Positions 35,359 to 46,226 are shown, counted from the stretch's first letter. The stretch: DNA of 64,000 bases from Aselliscus stoliczkanus (GCA_033961575.1 CM066729.1:32398501-32462500), one strand, 5' to 3'. Notes: generated from the letters alone by a model not told the origin. A program made the numbers and translations.

Positions 35359-35565
35359 TGTGGAGGGGTGCCAAAATGTCGACATTATTCAAGCAGTAGT
35401 TCACCATAATTAGAAGTGCCTGGACACTGATGGGAACCACTTTCAGCACCTCTTGTAATTGCAGAAATCAAAAGTGACTTGTACTTTTGTTATGGGTATA
35501 TATTATTACAATTTTAATAGTGTTTTCCTTTCTTAAAATATGTATATTTTTTTTGGCACCCTCAG
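35359..35565 (+). mobile_element. ~207 bp MITE, copy 3, with longest transposase remnant
   Basis: Left end GGGGTGCCAAAATGTCGAC, right end ATATGTATATTTTTTTTGGCACCCTCAG in an AT-rich TA-flanked site (exact left TA uncertain). From 35393 one frame gives about 21 codons ending KCLDTDGNHFQHLL then TAA at 35456-35458, with one earlier stop (TAG at 35411). It resembles a Tc1/mariner transposase C-terminus. It is inserted in antisense L1. Confidence 0.75.
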
Positions 35566-35740
35566 TATATACATTTAAGTATTACATGTGATACAATGTG
35601 TGTATGATATATATGTATATAATATATATGTGTAATATATAATATGTATTATTTATATATGATATATGTGCACATTATATTATGTATATTAGAATTTATT
35701 GTTGCTATGTTTTAGAGTTTGGGTGAAGTATAAAACTTTA
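35566..35740. repeat. TA-rich low-complexity stretch
   Basis: TATATATGTATATAATATATATGTG-type sequence; partly L1-derived, partly simple repeat. Confidence 0.6.
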
Positions 35741-35753
35741 CTTTCCTTTTTTC

Positions 35754-36205
35754 TTTTAAAGATTTTATTGGGGAATTGGGGGAGGGGCACAGCATTGGGG
35801 AACCGGGGAAGGGTAACAGACAAGTTTCTGTCCTTTTTTGTTCTTCAGTCTAGTTGTGGAGGACGTTGCTTCACTGGCCCATGATGGTATCATCATTGCG
35901 CTCTTCTCAGGTGAGGCAGATTGGTCGCCGGCTTCTGGACAGCCGCTCACAGTGGTTCTTAGCAGCTCACTCTGGCTGCCAGCCACTCACTGTAGCCTAT
36001 GGCAGCCCACGCAGCAGAGGCTGCAGCCCACACCGTTGCTGGCCATCTTAGCTATGGAGACAACCAGGTGGAGCTGTTGTTCACCACCTCAGCTGTAGAG
36101 GGCAGTATCACTGATCCTCACATGTGTGATCCGAACCGGGACCCTGCTGCTCAGAGCTGTTGTCCCAAGCCAGCTCCTAACCAACTTCCACTTGGCTGGC
36201 CCCCT
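35754..36205 (-). mobile_element. Long tRNA-derived SINE, antisense
   Basis: TTTAAAGATTTTATTGGGGAATTGGGGGAGGGG, then the body complement (GTTGTGGAGGACGTTGCTTCACTGGCCCATG) and the head complement (GATCCGAACCGGG, CACTTGGCTGGCC). It corresponds to 63361-63805 reversed. ORFs of 61-86 codons here are within the SINE. Confidence 0.9.
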
Positions 36206-36559
36206 TTTCATTCATTCTTTGTTTTCCCCAGTAGGTAATATAATTGTCTCAAGTATTTCTTCTGTATATAGTTAGAAGCACATCAGACAATGTTATAATT
36301 TTTGGTTGAACCACCAAATAAGATTTAGAAAACTCAGAAAAAGAAAAGTCTATCTTATTAATGTATACTTACCTTTCCCTGATGTTCTTTATTCCTTCCT
36401 GATGTCCCAAGTTTCCTTCCTAATCATTCTTTGAGGATGAGTGCTGACAACAAATTATCATTGCTTGCTGTATCTAACAATATGTATCTTGATTTTATTT
36501 TCATTTTATTTTCATTTCATTTCATTAACTGGATATAGAGCTCTAGGTTGCCAAGGTTA

Positions 36560-36590
<31 letters not shown>

Positions 36591-37250
36591 GTTTTTTTAT
36601 TATCATGGGTAGACAAATAATATGCCACTTCCTTCTAGCCTCCATGGTTTCTAATATGAAATTCACTTTCATTTGAAGTGTGCTTTCCCAGTAGGTGGTG
36701 TTCCGTTTCTATCTCACTGCTTTTAATATTTTTCTTTTTTCCTTATCTTTAGTTTGTAGCCTGTTCGTACACCATCTGTGCATGGGTGGGGGTAGCTTTT
36801 GGCACTACATTATAACTTCGTGTGTGGTGGAAATCTCAGTTTCCTGTAGTATGCATTGGGGTGGGGCCAGTTTTTTTTCCATGCTCTTTGTCTGCAGTGT
36901 AGCAAGTGTAGTCTAGAAATCTCTTTCCTGGTCCTTTGATTGAAGACAGCAGGGATTTTACAGGGTTTGTTTTTCTGGTTTTTTGTTTGTTTGTTGGTTT
37001 GTTTTTGTCTGCTGCCATTGGCATTTTTGGGTGCTGGCTTTTTCAGCACCAAGTCTGGGAATCATAGAAAGAAAACAAAACTAAGGCACTTGCCACTGTG
37101 TCTTTCCTTGGGTTGCAATGCCCCTAGCTAGTTGGCCCACTTCTTTTTCCTTTTCAAAATCTTAGATTGGTTTTATTTATAATGTCTAGTGGTTTTAGTT
37201 GTACTTAATAGGAGAAATATTCAAAAGTTTAGTTCCACCATCTTTCTGGA
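36206..37250 (-). mobile_element. Old L1 5' part, antisense (segment 4)
   Basis: GGATATAGAGCTCTAGGTTGCC, TATGCCACTTCCTTCTAGCCTCCATGGTTTC and TTTCATTTGAAGTGTGC resemble the complement of the 5' (ORF1-proximal) part of L1M-type elements. It includes a (GTTTT)n tract at 36573-36597. Support is weaker towards 37250. Confidence 0.6.
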
Positions 37251-37287
37251 AGTAAAATTCTTCTATTGGCTTTGTAAATAGTTTTCT

Positions 37288-37369
37288 TTCTTCTTCCTTC
37301 CTTCTTTCCTTCCTTCCTTCCTTCCTTCCTTCCTTCCTTCCTTCCTTCCTTCCTTCCTTCATATCTATC

Positions 37370-37422
<53 letters not shown>

Positions 37423-37460
37423 ATCTATTCTAGCTATTCTATCTGTCATCTATCACCAAG
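37288..37460 (+). repeat. (TTCC)n followed by (TATC)n compound microsatellite
   Basis: An uninterrupted-looking TTCC run ends near 37360 and passes via CATATCTATCA into a TATC run to about 37421, then decayed TATC units. Confidence 0.97.
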
Positions 37461-39367
37461 ATGTGTATTAGTGTTCCAAAAGATTGGTTCATTGATTTTA
37501 ATGTATCATTCATTTTCCCCTTATATTGTCATTTTTAAACTGAAATGCTATACAAAAATTTTGAGGAAATCTTGATGTAGATTGCTTTTGTTCAGAGCCT
37601 ATATGCAAAAAAATGTGCTCCGTTTGCTAGTTTTTTTGTTTCTTTTTTTTATAGTATAAGATTAGCTATGTTTATAGTAAATTATTCTTTAACATAATTT
37701 AAACACCAGAGGGTTAAGTGTTCAGTGACTTCCTAGGTGTATCATGGTAATGTAATCTAATGAGAAAACTAAGATGTGCCCTCCAGCAAGTAGAGTATAT
37801 GAAACTGTTGACCTAACGTTAGAAATAACTTCATAAGGAATGACTTTCAATTACATGCAATCCTTGCCTCAGTGTAAGAGGAATCAGCAATGTAGATGCA
37901 ATTTTCTTCATTGCAGTAATAAAACTTATTTTAAATAAGTAATCAAAGATTCTAAAGCCCCTATGGCCTACTTTTTCTATTCATTTGTTTTCTTTTTTTT
38001 CTGGATCAACTATGTTTCTCTTTAAGACCTTTACAATAACATAGAAGCATTGCTAACACTGCTATCTATAATGCTAAACCTGGCTAATTTACAGAATCAG
38101 CATATTATCAGATATTCAATAGTGGGGATACTTGTAAGAAAAATATCCAGAGACAGAAATAGTTTGTAAACCATACTGCTCATATTGTGGTTTTGTATTA
38201 GTGACCAGCTGCACCTACTGAACAATCTCATTTAGTTTTTATTACTTCTCATTTTTAAATTTAGTACTGAAGTGCTGAAGCAGCTAAGTGAGCACACAGC
38301 TACTTTTGAATACTAATGTCTTAGACAGCAAACTCTTTTATATCAAATACACTTTAATGAAAAAAAGAAGAAAGTTTCAACACTAACTTAATTTAGAATT
38401 TACCATTTTTTTCTTATGAGATGTAAATTTTTCACCACATGATTATCCTTTTTCTTACTTTAGTAGGGTAAATGTCATTGCAGAGCTCCTCGGCTGCTAC
38501 CTAGTACTATTTATAGCAAAAACAACTGCTACTTTAATCATATTGACACACTTTATAGCTATGCTGTGAAGTATTTCTCTTATAACTGACACTTTCGACA
38601 GAAATCCAAACCAAAGTAAGCCTTAATGACTGCTGTTCTCTGAATATATGAAACAGGAGAATGTAATAATAATTAAAAATATATTTTCAGAGATTCAAAG
38701 TAATCAATTTGTTATTCAAGAACAAGAAAAAGAACTGTCTAAATTTGATCAGAAACAATATGTGAGAGAAAAAGAATAAAATCTCTATCAGGCATATGAA
38801 TATGTAATTTATGTTTCTTAAACCTAAATAACTTTTGGAATAGGGCACATTTTCAGTATTTTTCTCTAACCTAGAGCCAAGAAAAACAAGAACTAACTGT
38901 CTAAATAGCATCATAAAGTTATTTTCTTGATTCTACAGTCTTTATTGAAGCTAATCACAAGTTAATTAGTGTTTAAGCTATTAAAATACCAATTTAAATA
39001 CCCAATTATATTAATTATAAGTGTTCACTACAGAGAAATATAACAATCACTTCTCCATTATTATGGAGTGAGTGCATTTCCCAAGCTATTTTATGGCTGA
39101 AATATCCCCAGTAATTTGATAATTTCTATTAATATTGGTTATGTATATCTGACTCTGTGGTGTGTATCAGCCTATAAATAAATGGTGAGTGGCTAAACTC
39201 AAATCATGTCCTCAACAACTGATGTCATTAATAATGAGTCAGATGATTGGCTAAAGGATAAAATCTTTATCGAATACTAAGTATTGCTTACTGAGCAATC
39301 ATTTTACTTGAGTGATCAGATCAGATGGGAGGCACAGATCCTTTGATCTTTATGTTGTATATTATTA
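37461..39367. other. Unassigned repeat-poor sequence, about 1.9 kb
   Basis: No transposon recognised and no ORF above 75 codons. AT-rich unique-looking DNA, possibly containing conserved non-coding sequence. Confidence 0.4.
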
Positions 39368-39382
39368 CAGAGATAAGTTTTT

Positions 39383-39822
39383 TTTTGTTTTTGGTTTTTT
39401 TAAGATTTTATTGGGGAATTAGGGGAGGGGAACAGCGTTGGGGAATTGGGGAAGGGGAACAGACAAGTTGCAGTCCTTGTTTTGTTCTTCAGTCCAGTTG
39501 CGGAGGACGTTGCTTCACTGGCCCATGTTGGTATCGTCATTGCGCTCTTCCCGGATGAGGCAGATCAGTCCCCGGCCTCTGGATGGTCGCTCACCACGGC
39601 TATTGGCAGCTCACGCTGGCTGCCGGCTGCTCACTGTAGCCTATGGCAGCCCACTGCAGCAGGGGCTGCAGCTACACCGTCGCCGGGGCTCGCAGCACAG
39701 CTCCAGGTGGAGCTGTTGTTAGCTGTAGAGGGCAGTGTCACTGGCCCTCATACGTGGGATCCGAACCGGGGCCGCTGGCATCGCAAAACCAGCTCTTAAC
39801 CAATGCGCCACTCGGCCAGACC
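39383..39822 (-). mobile_element. Long tRNA-derived SINE, antisense, well preserved
   Basis: The complement of head and body is complete, from AAGATTTTATTGGGGAATTAG to GCGCCACTCGGCCAGACC. A perfect 15-bp target duplication CAGAGATAAGTTTTT lies at 39368-39382 and 39823-39837. CpG sites are still frequent, suggesting recent insertion. ORFs of 77-117 codons here are SINE sequence. Confidence 0.95.
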
Positions 39823-39837
39823 CAGAGATAAGTTTTT

Positions 39838-40859
39838 AAAGAACATGTTTGGATACCTACAGGGAGAAATTTTAAGATTTTATTTTAATTAGCAACTCAA
39901 GTATTTTCTGAATTCTGAAATTAGTGTTACATTATGTCAAATATTTTGTTATTAACATATGGTAATATTATACATTTATAGTATTAAAATCTTAATGGTA
40001 AATATATATTGACTATTTTAAGGATGTTTAATTTGTAATATATGTTCTATGTGTTTTATATATATGTATATATATATGTATAAATACAAATATTTTATAT
40101 CTACGAGTTTGTTTTATGTAGCTTTTATTCTACTTCAGTGAATTTAGACATTTTTTGATGCCTTAATAAAGTAATCTAATTATCATCTAATTAATAACAT
40201 TAAATTCAATAAATACAGTAAAAGTAGCCTTATAAAGTTGACAGTATTACATTTTTAAATAAATATGTTAATGAACCCAAGAGTAAAATGTTGATTTTTG
40301 TTATTACTATAATTATTTTTAGTTATCTAGTTCCTGAGTATTTGTTTGGAAAGATATTCTTACTGGGAATTTTCAGAAAATCACTATTTCGAGTTGAGCA
40401 CAAACGGAAATAATGTTTAAATGAAAGTTTCCATTTTCTTTGTTACGGATTTAAACTTTTTATTTTGATTAGTTGTAAATTTACAGAAACATATGAAAAA
40501 TAGCATAAAGAATTCCAATATCCTTCTTACCTATTTCACCATATGATATAAAAAACTGTTGCAGCACACGGGGAAATCTACAGAACTGGACTATGCTACA
40601 TGATTTATGGCTTTGAAATGAAATGTATTGTGGAATACAATTTTGTCTTAGTTATTTTTCAATGTGTCTTTTTCATGAACACGAGTAATATTTTCATTCC
40701 ATCTATTGTTTTCAAAATGGACATTAAAGTGAAACTAGGTATGACTCCAAATTAAAAGTTAATGTGGTGTTATAGTTGTGACACTATAATTTCCAGAAGA
40801 AAGGTTAGTTCTCAGTGCTCTCTCCTGATTCTTGTTAAATTCTTAAGGCATCTGTATGC
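39838..40859. other. Unassigned AT-rich sequence
   Basis: It includes a TATATATGTATA tract at 40058-40090. A segment near 40445-40560 (TTGTAAATTTACAGAAACATATG) may be an L1-derived fragment. No gene. Confidence 0.4.
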
Positions 40860-41095
40860 GGCATTTTGTAGTAAAATTTTATTGTATTTTTCAATTACAG
40901 TTGACGTAATATCATAGTAGTTTCAAGTGTACAACATACCTTGCCGAGTGTTTAGTTTTAATCATATAAAGAACATAATTTAACCAGTAGTTCTGTTAGT
41001 GACAATAATTAGAACATAGGTATTATTTTAATTTACAATATTGTCATCACACTGCCTCCCTGTCTGCCCCCATGCACCTTTCCATAAAGACAGAT
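40860..41095 (-). mobile_element. L1 3' UTR, antisense
   Basis: CAATTACAGTTGACGTAATATC, ATAGTAGTTTCAAGTGTACAACAT, a decayed middle, TATTGTCATCACACTGCCTCCC and CCCCCATGCACC are the complement of an L1 3' UTR. Diverged. Confidence 0.65.
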
Positions 41096-41481
41096 CATTA
41101 CTTCAATATTATGCCCCAAAAGATGGCTGGATAGTCAATGATTGATAAGATTCCTCAAAGGAGGGACAACCTAAGCCAGACACAACCACATGAGAGCCAT
41201 AGGAGGAATCAAGGAGTAGAGGAAACAGGGTGTAGACCCCTTGCCTCAGGTTCTGGCAGCCTGCATGTAAAATGACCTATTGATGTGATAATATCTGTCC
41301 TCCATGGATTCTTATCAGTAAATTCTGGCAGAGGAAGTTTCTGTCTCTTAAGAAGTTCATGACAATACCTTCAGTATGCAGCTTGCAGACATGGGAGATT
41401 AGGCCCTGAGCTAAATTCTTGGGTGTGAGACTCATAGACCTTGGAAGCTACATTGATCTTTTCTTATTTGTAAGATATTAA
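41096..41481. other. Unassigned sequence
   Basis: GC-richer than average, no ORF of note, not recognised. It could be an old retroelement interior. Confidence 0.35.
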
Positions 41482-41495
41482 AAGAAGCAGTCAGG

Positions 41496-41615
41496 GGCCC
41501 CGAGTGGGTGGTTAAGCACTGGCTTGGGAAGCCAGTGGCCCCGGTTCAGATCACACATGTGTGGGCCAGTGACACTGCCCTCAAAAAAAAAAAAAAAAAA
41601 TAGAAGAAGAAGAAG
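41496..41615 (+). mobile_element. Short tRNA-derived SINE
   Basis: Head (GTGGTTAAGCACTGGCTTGGG, GGTTCAGATCACACA, CCAGTGACACTGCCCTC) and poly(A) that runs into (GAA)n. A 14-bp target duplication with one mismatch, AAGAAGCAGTCAGG at 41482-41495 and AAGAAGTAGTCAGG at 41616-41629. The exact right boundary is blurred by GAA repeats. Confidence 0.92.
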
Positions 41616-41629
41616 AAGAAGTAGTCAGG

Positions 41630-41984
41630 CCTGATTTGGGGCTCAGTCCTTGAGGCTGCAGTCTCCTGGCCCCAACTACATTTTTCTCTTATTTGTGTCT
41701 CCCTCGTTCTTAATATTTTGCTGTCCCTTCTCCACTCCCACTGCTCTGTCTTGCTGGATGTGACACAGTATTATTTATTTCATTAATATTTTAATCATTA
41801 AGACACATGTAAATTCAAATGGTATTAATTTTGACTATATAATCTATTAATTTCTTCTTTGGTAATGTTTTGTAACACTCCTCCACCTAAAAATAATGGT
41901 AAAACTCTTTATCATAGCATCCCAGATACTTTACTATCTGACTATAATTTCCTTTGCTACTCATATTTCCTATTAGTGCCTGTA
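41630..41984. other. Unassigned sequence
   Basis: No gene or repeat recognised. Confidence 0.4.
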
Positions 41985-41988
41985 ACTT

Positions 41989-43139
41989 TGTTGTCGGAGA
42001 GTGGGCCTTTCTCGGCGCAGAGTCCAGGTCCTTGGAAACTCGAGCAAAGAATTGAACGAGATACCAGAGTAAAGCAGTAAAATAAGTAGTTTATTAGAAA
42101 AGACAGTACATCCAGACTAGAGGATGGCCTAAGGGCCCATTACCAAAGAGTGTGGAGGGGGCATATGCAAAGGTGAGGCTTAAAGGGAAGAAGCAGCAAC
42201 AGAAGTAGTAGTAGCAGCCGCGCGCGCTTCCCTCCCAGGACTTGGGGTTTTCATCCTTTTTCTCCAGGATGGGCTGTTCTTCCTGGGTGTAGGACCACTT
42301 GATTGGCCCCTGTGATTAACAAGAGGTACTGTGTAGGTGTGAGTGACTGGTCTGATCTAGTTGGATATTTTGCGCCCATTTGCTCTTCCCGCAGGGGTAG
42401 GTAATTACAATACAAAGGGGAATTTTGGGTGGAGAGGGGATGTCCCCAGGTGGTCACACTGTAGGACGTGCAGGAATGCAGAGACCCAATGCCTGCCTCT
42501 AACTACCTGCCTAGTTTTTCCTTGAGAGACGTGATCCCCATAAAATCTCTATGGGAAGCTGAGGGACAGGAGATCTCTTCTTCTGTATCTGCTTCCTGCT
42601 GGGCAGGGGCGTAGAGCTGTCCTTGCCTATTGAGGTTCACAGAACTCTCACCCTAGCTGATCTCAGATGAGAGGAAGGGGTCTCAAGCTCCACCTGGAAG
42701 ACCGTGTTGGCTTCTTGCTTGTTGGGGTATCCCCTGTATCCTCAAGGCTCCTGAATGAGGACAAAAATATAAATCTATTAGTTCTTATGAAACTTGTGGC
42801 TATTCAGTCCATCACTCAAGTGGTGTCAGTTGTCCAGACACAGAATGGGTTTGACATTTAGCTTCCTTGCCTGGGGGATATTAGGAAGTCTCTGGCTTTC
42901 AAATAGTTATCTGAAGCAGGGGTAGGAGATTTCTATTGTTTCAGATTCAGGAACTAATTTACAAAGCAATTAAGAAGCAAGGGGGATCTTCCGTCAGAAA
43001 AGCAATCAAGGCCCAAGAGCCAAGAAACTAAAGAACTAGGGAGGAGACTTAACATTTTTATACTTAACATTTCTATAGAAAAGAAAACATTAAAGTTTTT
43101 CAGTGGTGGGGGTTGGTGCTGCTCAGTTGGCCGGCAACA
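41989..43139 (-). mobile_element. Solo LTR of an endogenous retrovirus, antisense
   Basis: The plus strand starts TGTTGTCGG and ends CCGGCAACA, inverted with one mismatch, giving TG…CA termini. The 4-bp ACTT duplication lies at 41985-41988 and 43140-43143. On the minus strand AATAAA sits at 42090-42095, about 100 bp before the 3' end, and CCAAT at 42302-42306, so the minus strand is the transcribed direction. A 4-bp duplication is typical of class I (gammaretrovirus-like) elements. 1151 bp is long for such an LTR. No internal genes are adjacent. Confidence 0.8.
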
Positions 43140-43143
43140 ACTT

Positions 43144-43702
43144 TATATTATATTCACTTGTACTGTCTCGCTTAGGCTTGAAAACCCTTGACCCTGTGAA
43201 GACTTGTCCACATTGTATTGCTCCCTATCTGCTGTACTGCAGATGTAAATGATATTACTTTGGTAATAACACAAGAACTCTTGTCACATTGTACTATATT
43301 TGGCTTTATGATCTTTTTCTTCTCCTAGATAATTGAGAATTATCTGACTTACCTCACTTAGCTTAATATGCCCTAGGTGCATCCAGGTTGTCACAAAGGC
43401 AAGATTTTATAATTTTTTTATTGCTAAGAAATACTCAATTGTGTTTATATACCATATCCATTCATATACTGTGGAAACCTAGGTTGCTTCCATATCTTGG
43501 CTATTGTAAACAATGCTGCAATGAATATAGAGGAGCATATATCTTTTCGAATTAGTATTTTCATTTTCTTCAAATGAATACCCAGAAGTAGAATAGGTGA
43601 GTCTGTGATAGTTGTATATATTTTTTTATTTTGTGAGAAACCACCCTGTTTTCCATAGTGGCTGCACCAATTTACAATCCCACCAATGTATGTGAGCAAT
43701 TC
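43144..43702 (-). mobile_element. L1 3' UTR and ORF2 end, antisense
   Basis: TGTCACATTGTACTATATTTGGC, ACTTAGCTTAATATGCCC, TGCTTCCATATCTTGGCTATTG, AATACCCAGAAGTAGAATAGG and TTTCCATAGTGGCTGCACC are the complement of L1 3' UTR and ORF2 C-terminus. It ends at a 28-T run. Confidence 0.85.

Positions 43703-43730
<28 letters not shown>
43703..43730 (+). repeat. (T)28 homopolymer
   Basis: Uninterrupted T run at the junction between an L1 piece and a MIR/L2 piece. Confidence 0.97.
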
Positions 43731-43732
<2 letters not shown>

Positions 43733-43736
<4 letters not shown>

Positions 43737-43905
43737 TGACAAACCTAGCATTTAGTATGCGCTTAATAAATGTTGGTTATTATAATCTTTGTGACTTATG
43801 GAGATGGAGACAGTAACAGTTTTCTTTTCTAAGCTCCTCCTCTTCATAATGAAGATATAGAAAGCTAATGAGACTGGCCCAAAGTCACAGTTTCTGTCTT
43901 TTTTT
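43733..43905 (+). repeat. MIR/L2-like fragments
   Basis: TTAGTATGCGCTTAATAAATGTTGG is the common MIR/L2 tail. Downstream AATGAAGATATAGAAAGC…GGCCCAAAGTCACAG resembles the MIR core (gaggcacagagaggtt…gcccaaggtcacac). Confidence 0.6.
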
Positions 43906-43907
43906 TT

Positions 43908-44055
43908 TTTAATTTCAGGTGTACAAAACAATATAATAGTTTGACATTTATACCCCTCACAAAGTAATAACCCCCTTTAATCTATCCCTCAGACATCATA
44001 TATAACTGTGACAATTCCATTGACTATATTTGCTACACTGTACTCCACATCCCAT

Positions 44056-44100
<45 letters not shown>
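43908..44100 (-). mobile_element. L1 3' UTR, antisense, with (TA)n
   Basis: TTTCAGGTGTACAAAACAATA, ATTTATACCCCTCACAAAGTAAT, CTCAGACATCATATATAACT and CACATCCCATGACTATATATA; the last runs into a (TA)n tract at 44059-44101. It joins directly to ORF2 RT sequence (next entry). Confidence 0.85.
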
Positions 44101-44103
<3 letters not shown>

Positions 44104-44398
44104 GTTGAGGTAAGTTGTCTCTATACCAGCTTTGTTGAGAGTATTTATCATAAATGGATGTTGGATTTTATCAAATGATTTTTTCTGCAACTATTGAGAA
44201 TACCATCTGCTTTTTAATTTTGGTTTTGTTGATGTGGTTTATCACATTGATTGATTTGTGAATATTGAACCATCCTTATATCCCTGGAATAATTCTATTG
44301 ATAATGATGTATAGTCCTGTAAATGTACGATTTTATTTGGCTTGCTAATAATTTGTGGAAAATTATTACACATACATTCATCAGCGATATTGACCTAT

Positions 44399-44401
<3 letters not shown>

Positions 44402-44433
<32 letters not shown>
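44402..44433 (+). repeat. (T)32 homopolymer inside L1 ORF2
   Basis: Uninterrupted T run where the antisense RT coding region normally has only a short T tract. Confidence 0.97.
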
Positions 44434-44434
<1 letters not shown>

Positions 44435-45605
44435 GTATTGTCCTTGTCTGGTTTGGTTTCATTGTACTGCTGGCCTCATAAAATGAGTTTGGAAATGTTC
44501 TTCTACAGATTCTTAGAATATTTATGAAGGATAGGCATTAATTCTTCTTCAATTATTTGGTAGAATTCACCTGTGAAGCTTTCTGGTCCTAGACTTTTTT
44601 GTTGCAAGTTTTTTCATTACTCCTTTGATTTTGTTGCTAATAATTGATCTGTTCAGATTTTCTGTCTTCCTGGTTCAGTTTTAGGAGGCCATGTACTTCT
44701 AGAAATGTATCTATTTCTTCTATGTTGTCCAATTTGTTGGCATATAATTGTTCATAATATTCTTTTGTGATCCTTTGAATTTCTGTGGTATCAGTTATAA
44801 CATCTCTTCCATTTTTTATTGTATTTATTTGGACTTTCTCTTTTTTATTTTTATTTTTATTTTTTTCTTGATGAATTTGTTTTATCAATTTTGTTTTATC
44901 TTTTCAAAGTATAACCTCTTAGTTTCATTGATCTTCTTTAATGGTTTTTCAGTCTTTGTTTTATTTATTTCTACTCTGAATTATATCATTTCTTTTCTTC
45001 AACTTAGTTTGGGTTTTGTTTGTTCTTCTTTTGTAGGTCCTTTATATATAAAGTTAGATTGTTTGTTTGCATCATTTCTTGTTGCCTGAGGTAGGCCTTC
45101 ATTGCTATGAACTTCCCTCTTAGAACTGCTTTGATTGCATCTCATAGATTTTGTGAAATTGTTTTTCCATTTTCATTTTTCTCACAGTATTTTTGGATTT
45201 CCTATTTGATTTCCTCTTTGAGTCAGTTTTTAAAATAACATGTTTTGTAGTTCTCAAGTGTTTGTATTTTTCCCAGTTTTTTTCTTGCTATTGATTTCTA
45301 ATTTCATACTGTTGTTACCTAACATGTGATTGGCCTTGGAGAATGTTCCATGTGCACTTGAAAAGAATGTGTATTCTGCAGTTTTTGCATGAAATGTTCT
45401 ATAAGTATTTATTAATATCATCTTGTACAATGTGGCAATTAAGGCCATTGTTTCCTCATTGACTTTCTGTTTGGATAATCTATCCACTGATATAAGTGGG
45501 GTATTAAGGTTCCCCACTATTATTATGTTACTGCCAATTTCTCTCTTTGTATCTGTTAATATTTGCTCTATACACTCAGGTGTTTCTCTGTTGGATGTGT
45601 AGATA

Positions 45606-45685
45606 TTAGATTGTTGGAAAAGTCATGAAGTATGTTTCTATGTTTTCCATTGCAAAAATGCATCATGACTTTTCCGACAATCCAA
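45606..45685. mobile_element. 80-bp mariner-type MITE (MADE1-like)
   Basis: Flanked by TA at 45604-45605 and 45686-45687. The termini are inverted: left TTAGATTGTTGGAAAAGTC… and right …GACTTTTCCGACAATCCAA, with 2 mismatches over about 23 bp. Length, TA target and near-complete palindrome match the MADE1 class of Hsmar1-derived MITEs in primates, but the sequence differs. Inserted in the antisense L1. Confidence 0.9.
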
Positions 45686-46176
45686 TACTTAAAAATGTCA
45701 TGTCCTCTTTCACATTAACCCCTTTTTTATTATGTAATACCCTTCTTTTGTCTCTTTTTAAAGTCTTTGTTTTAAAGTCTGTTATGTCTGACATGAGTAT
45801 TACCACCAGCTGATTTGTTTTAGTTTTTATTTGCATGGGACATCTTTTTCCATTCCTTTATTTTCAGTTTATGTTTCTTTCTATCTGAAGTGAGTCTCTT
45901 ATAGGTAGCTTATCTATGGGTCTTTTATTTATTTTTATTATTATTGTTGTTATTATTATTATTATTCAGTCAGTCACCCTATGTCTTTTGATTAGAACAT
46001 TTATTCCAGTTATGTTTAAAAAAATTATTGATAGGTATGTACTTATTGCCATTTTGTTAATTGACCTTTGGTTGTTTCTGCGCTTCTCTGTTCCTTTTTT
46101 CTTCTTTTGATCTCTTCCATTGTTGTTTACGGGTTTTCTTTACTACTATGTTTAAGCCCCTTTCTCTTTTTACATA

Positions 46177-46181
46177 GATAT

Positions 46182-46226
<45 letters not shown>

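Noticed and set aside
37288..37460. CRISPR-like regular repeat
   Set aside because: Pure tetranucleotide microsatellites without spacers; the organism is a mammal.
39446..39799. 117-codon ORF
   Set aside because: Within the long antisense SINE; similar ORFs occur in its sister copies.
41096..41481. Possible retroviral interior next to the solo LTR
   Set aside because: A SINE and unassigned DNA separate it from the LTR, whose 4-bp duplication is intact, and no retroviral motif is visible.
44748..45089. 113-codon hydrophobic ORF resembling a membrane protein
   Set aside because: It is antisense to L1 ORF2. The Phe/Leu/Ile richness comes from the T-rich complement of L1.
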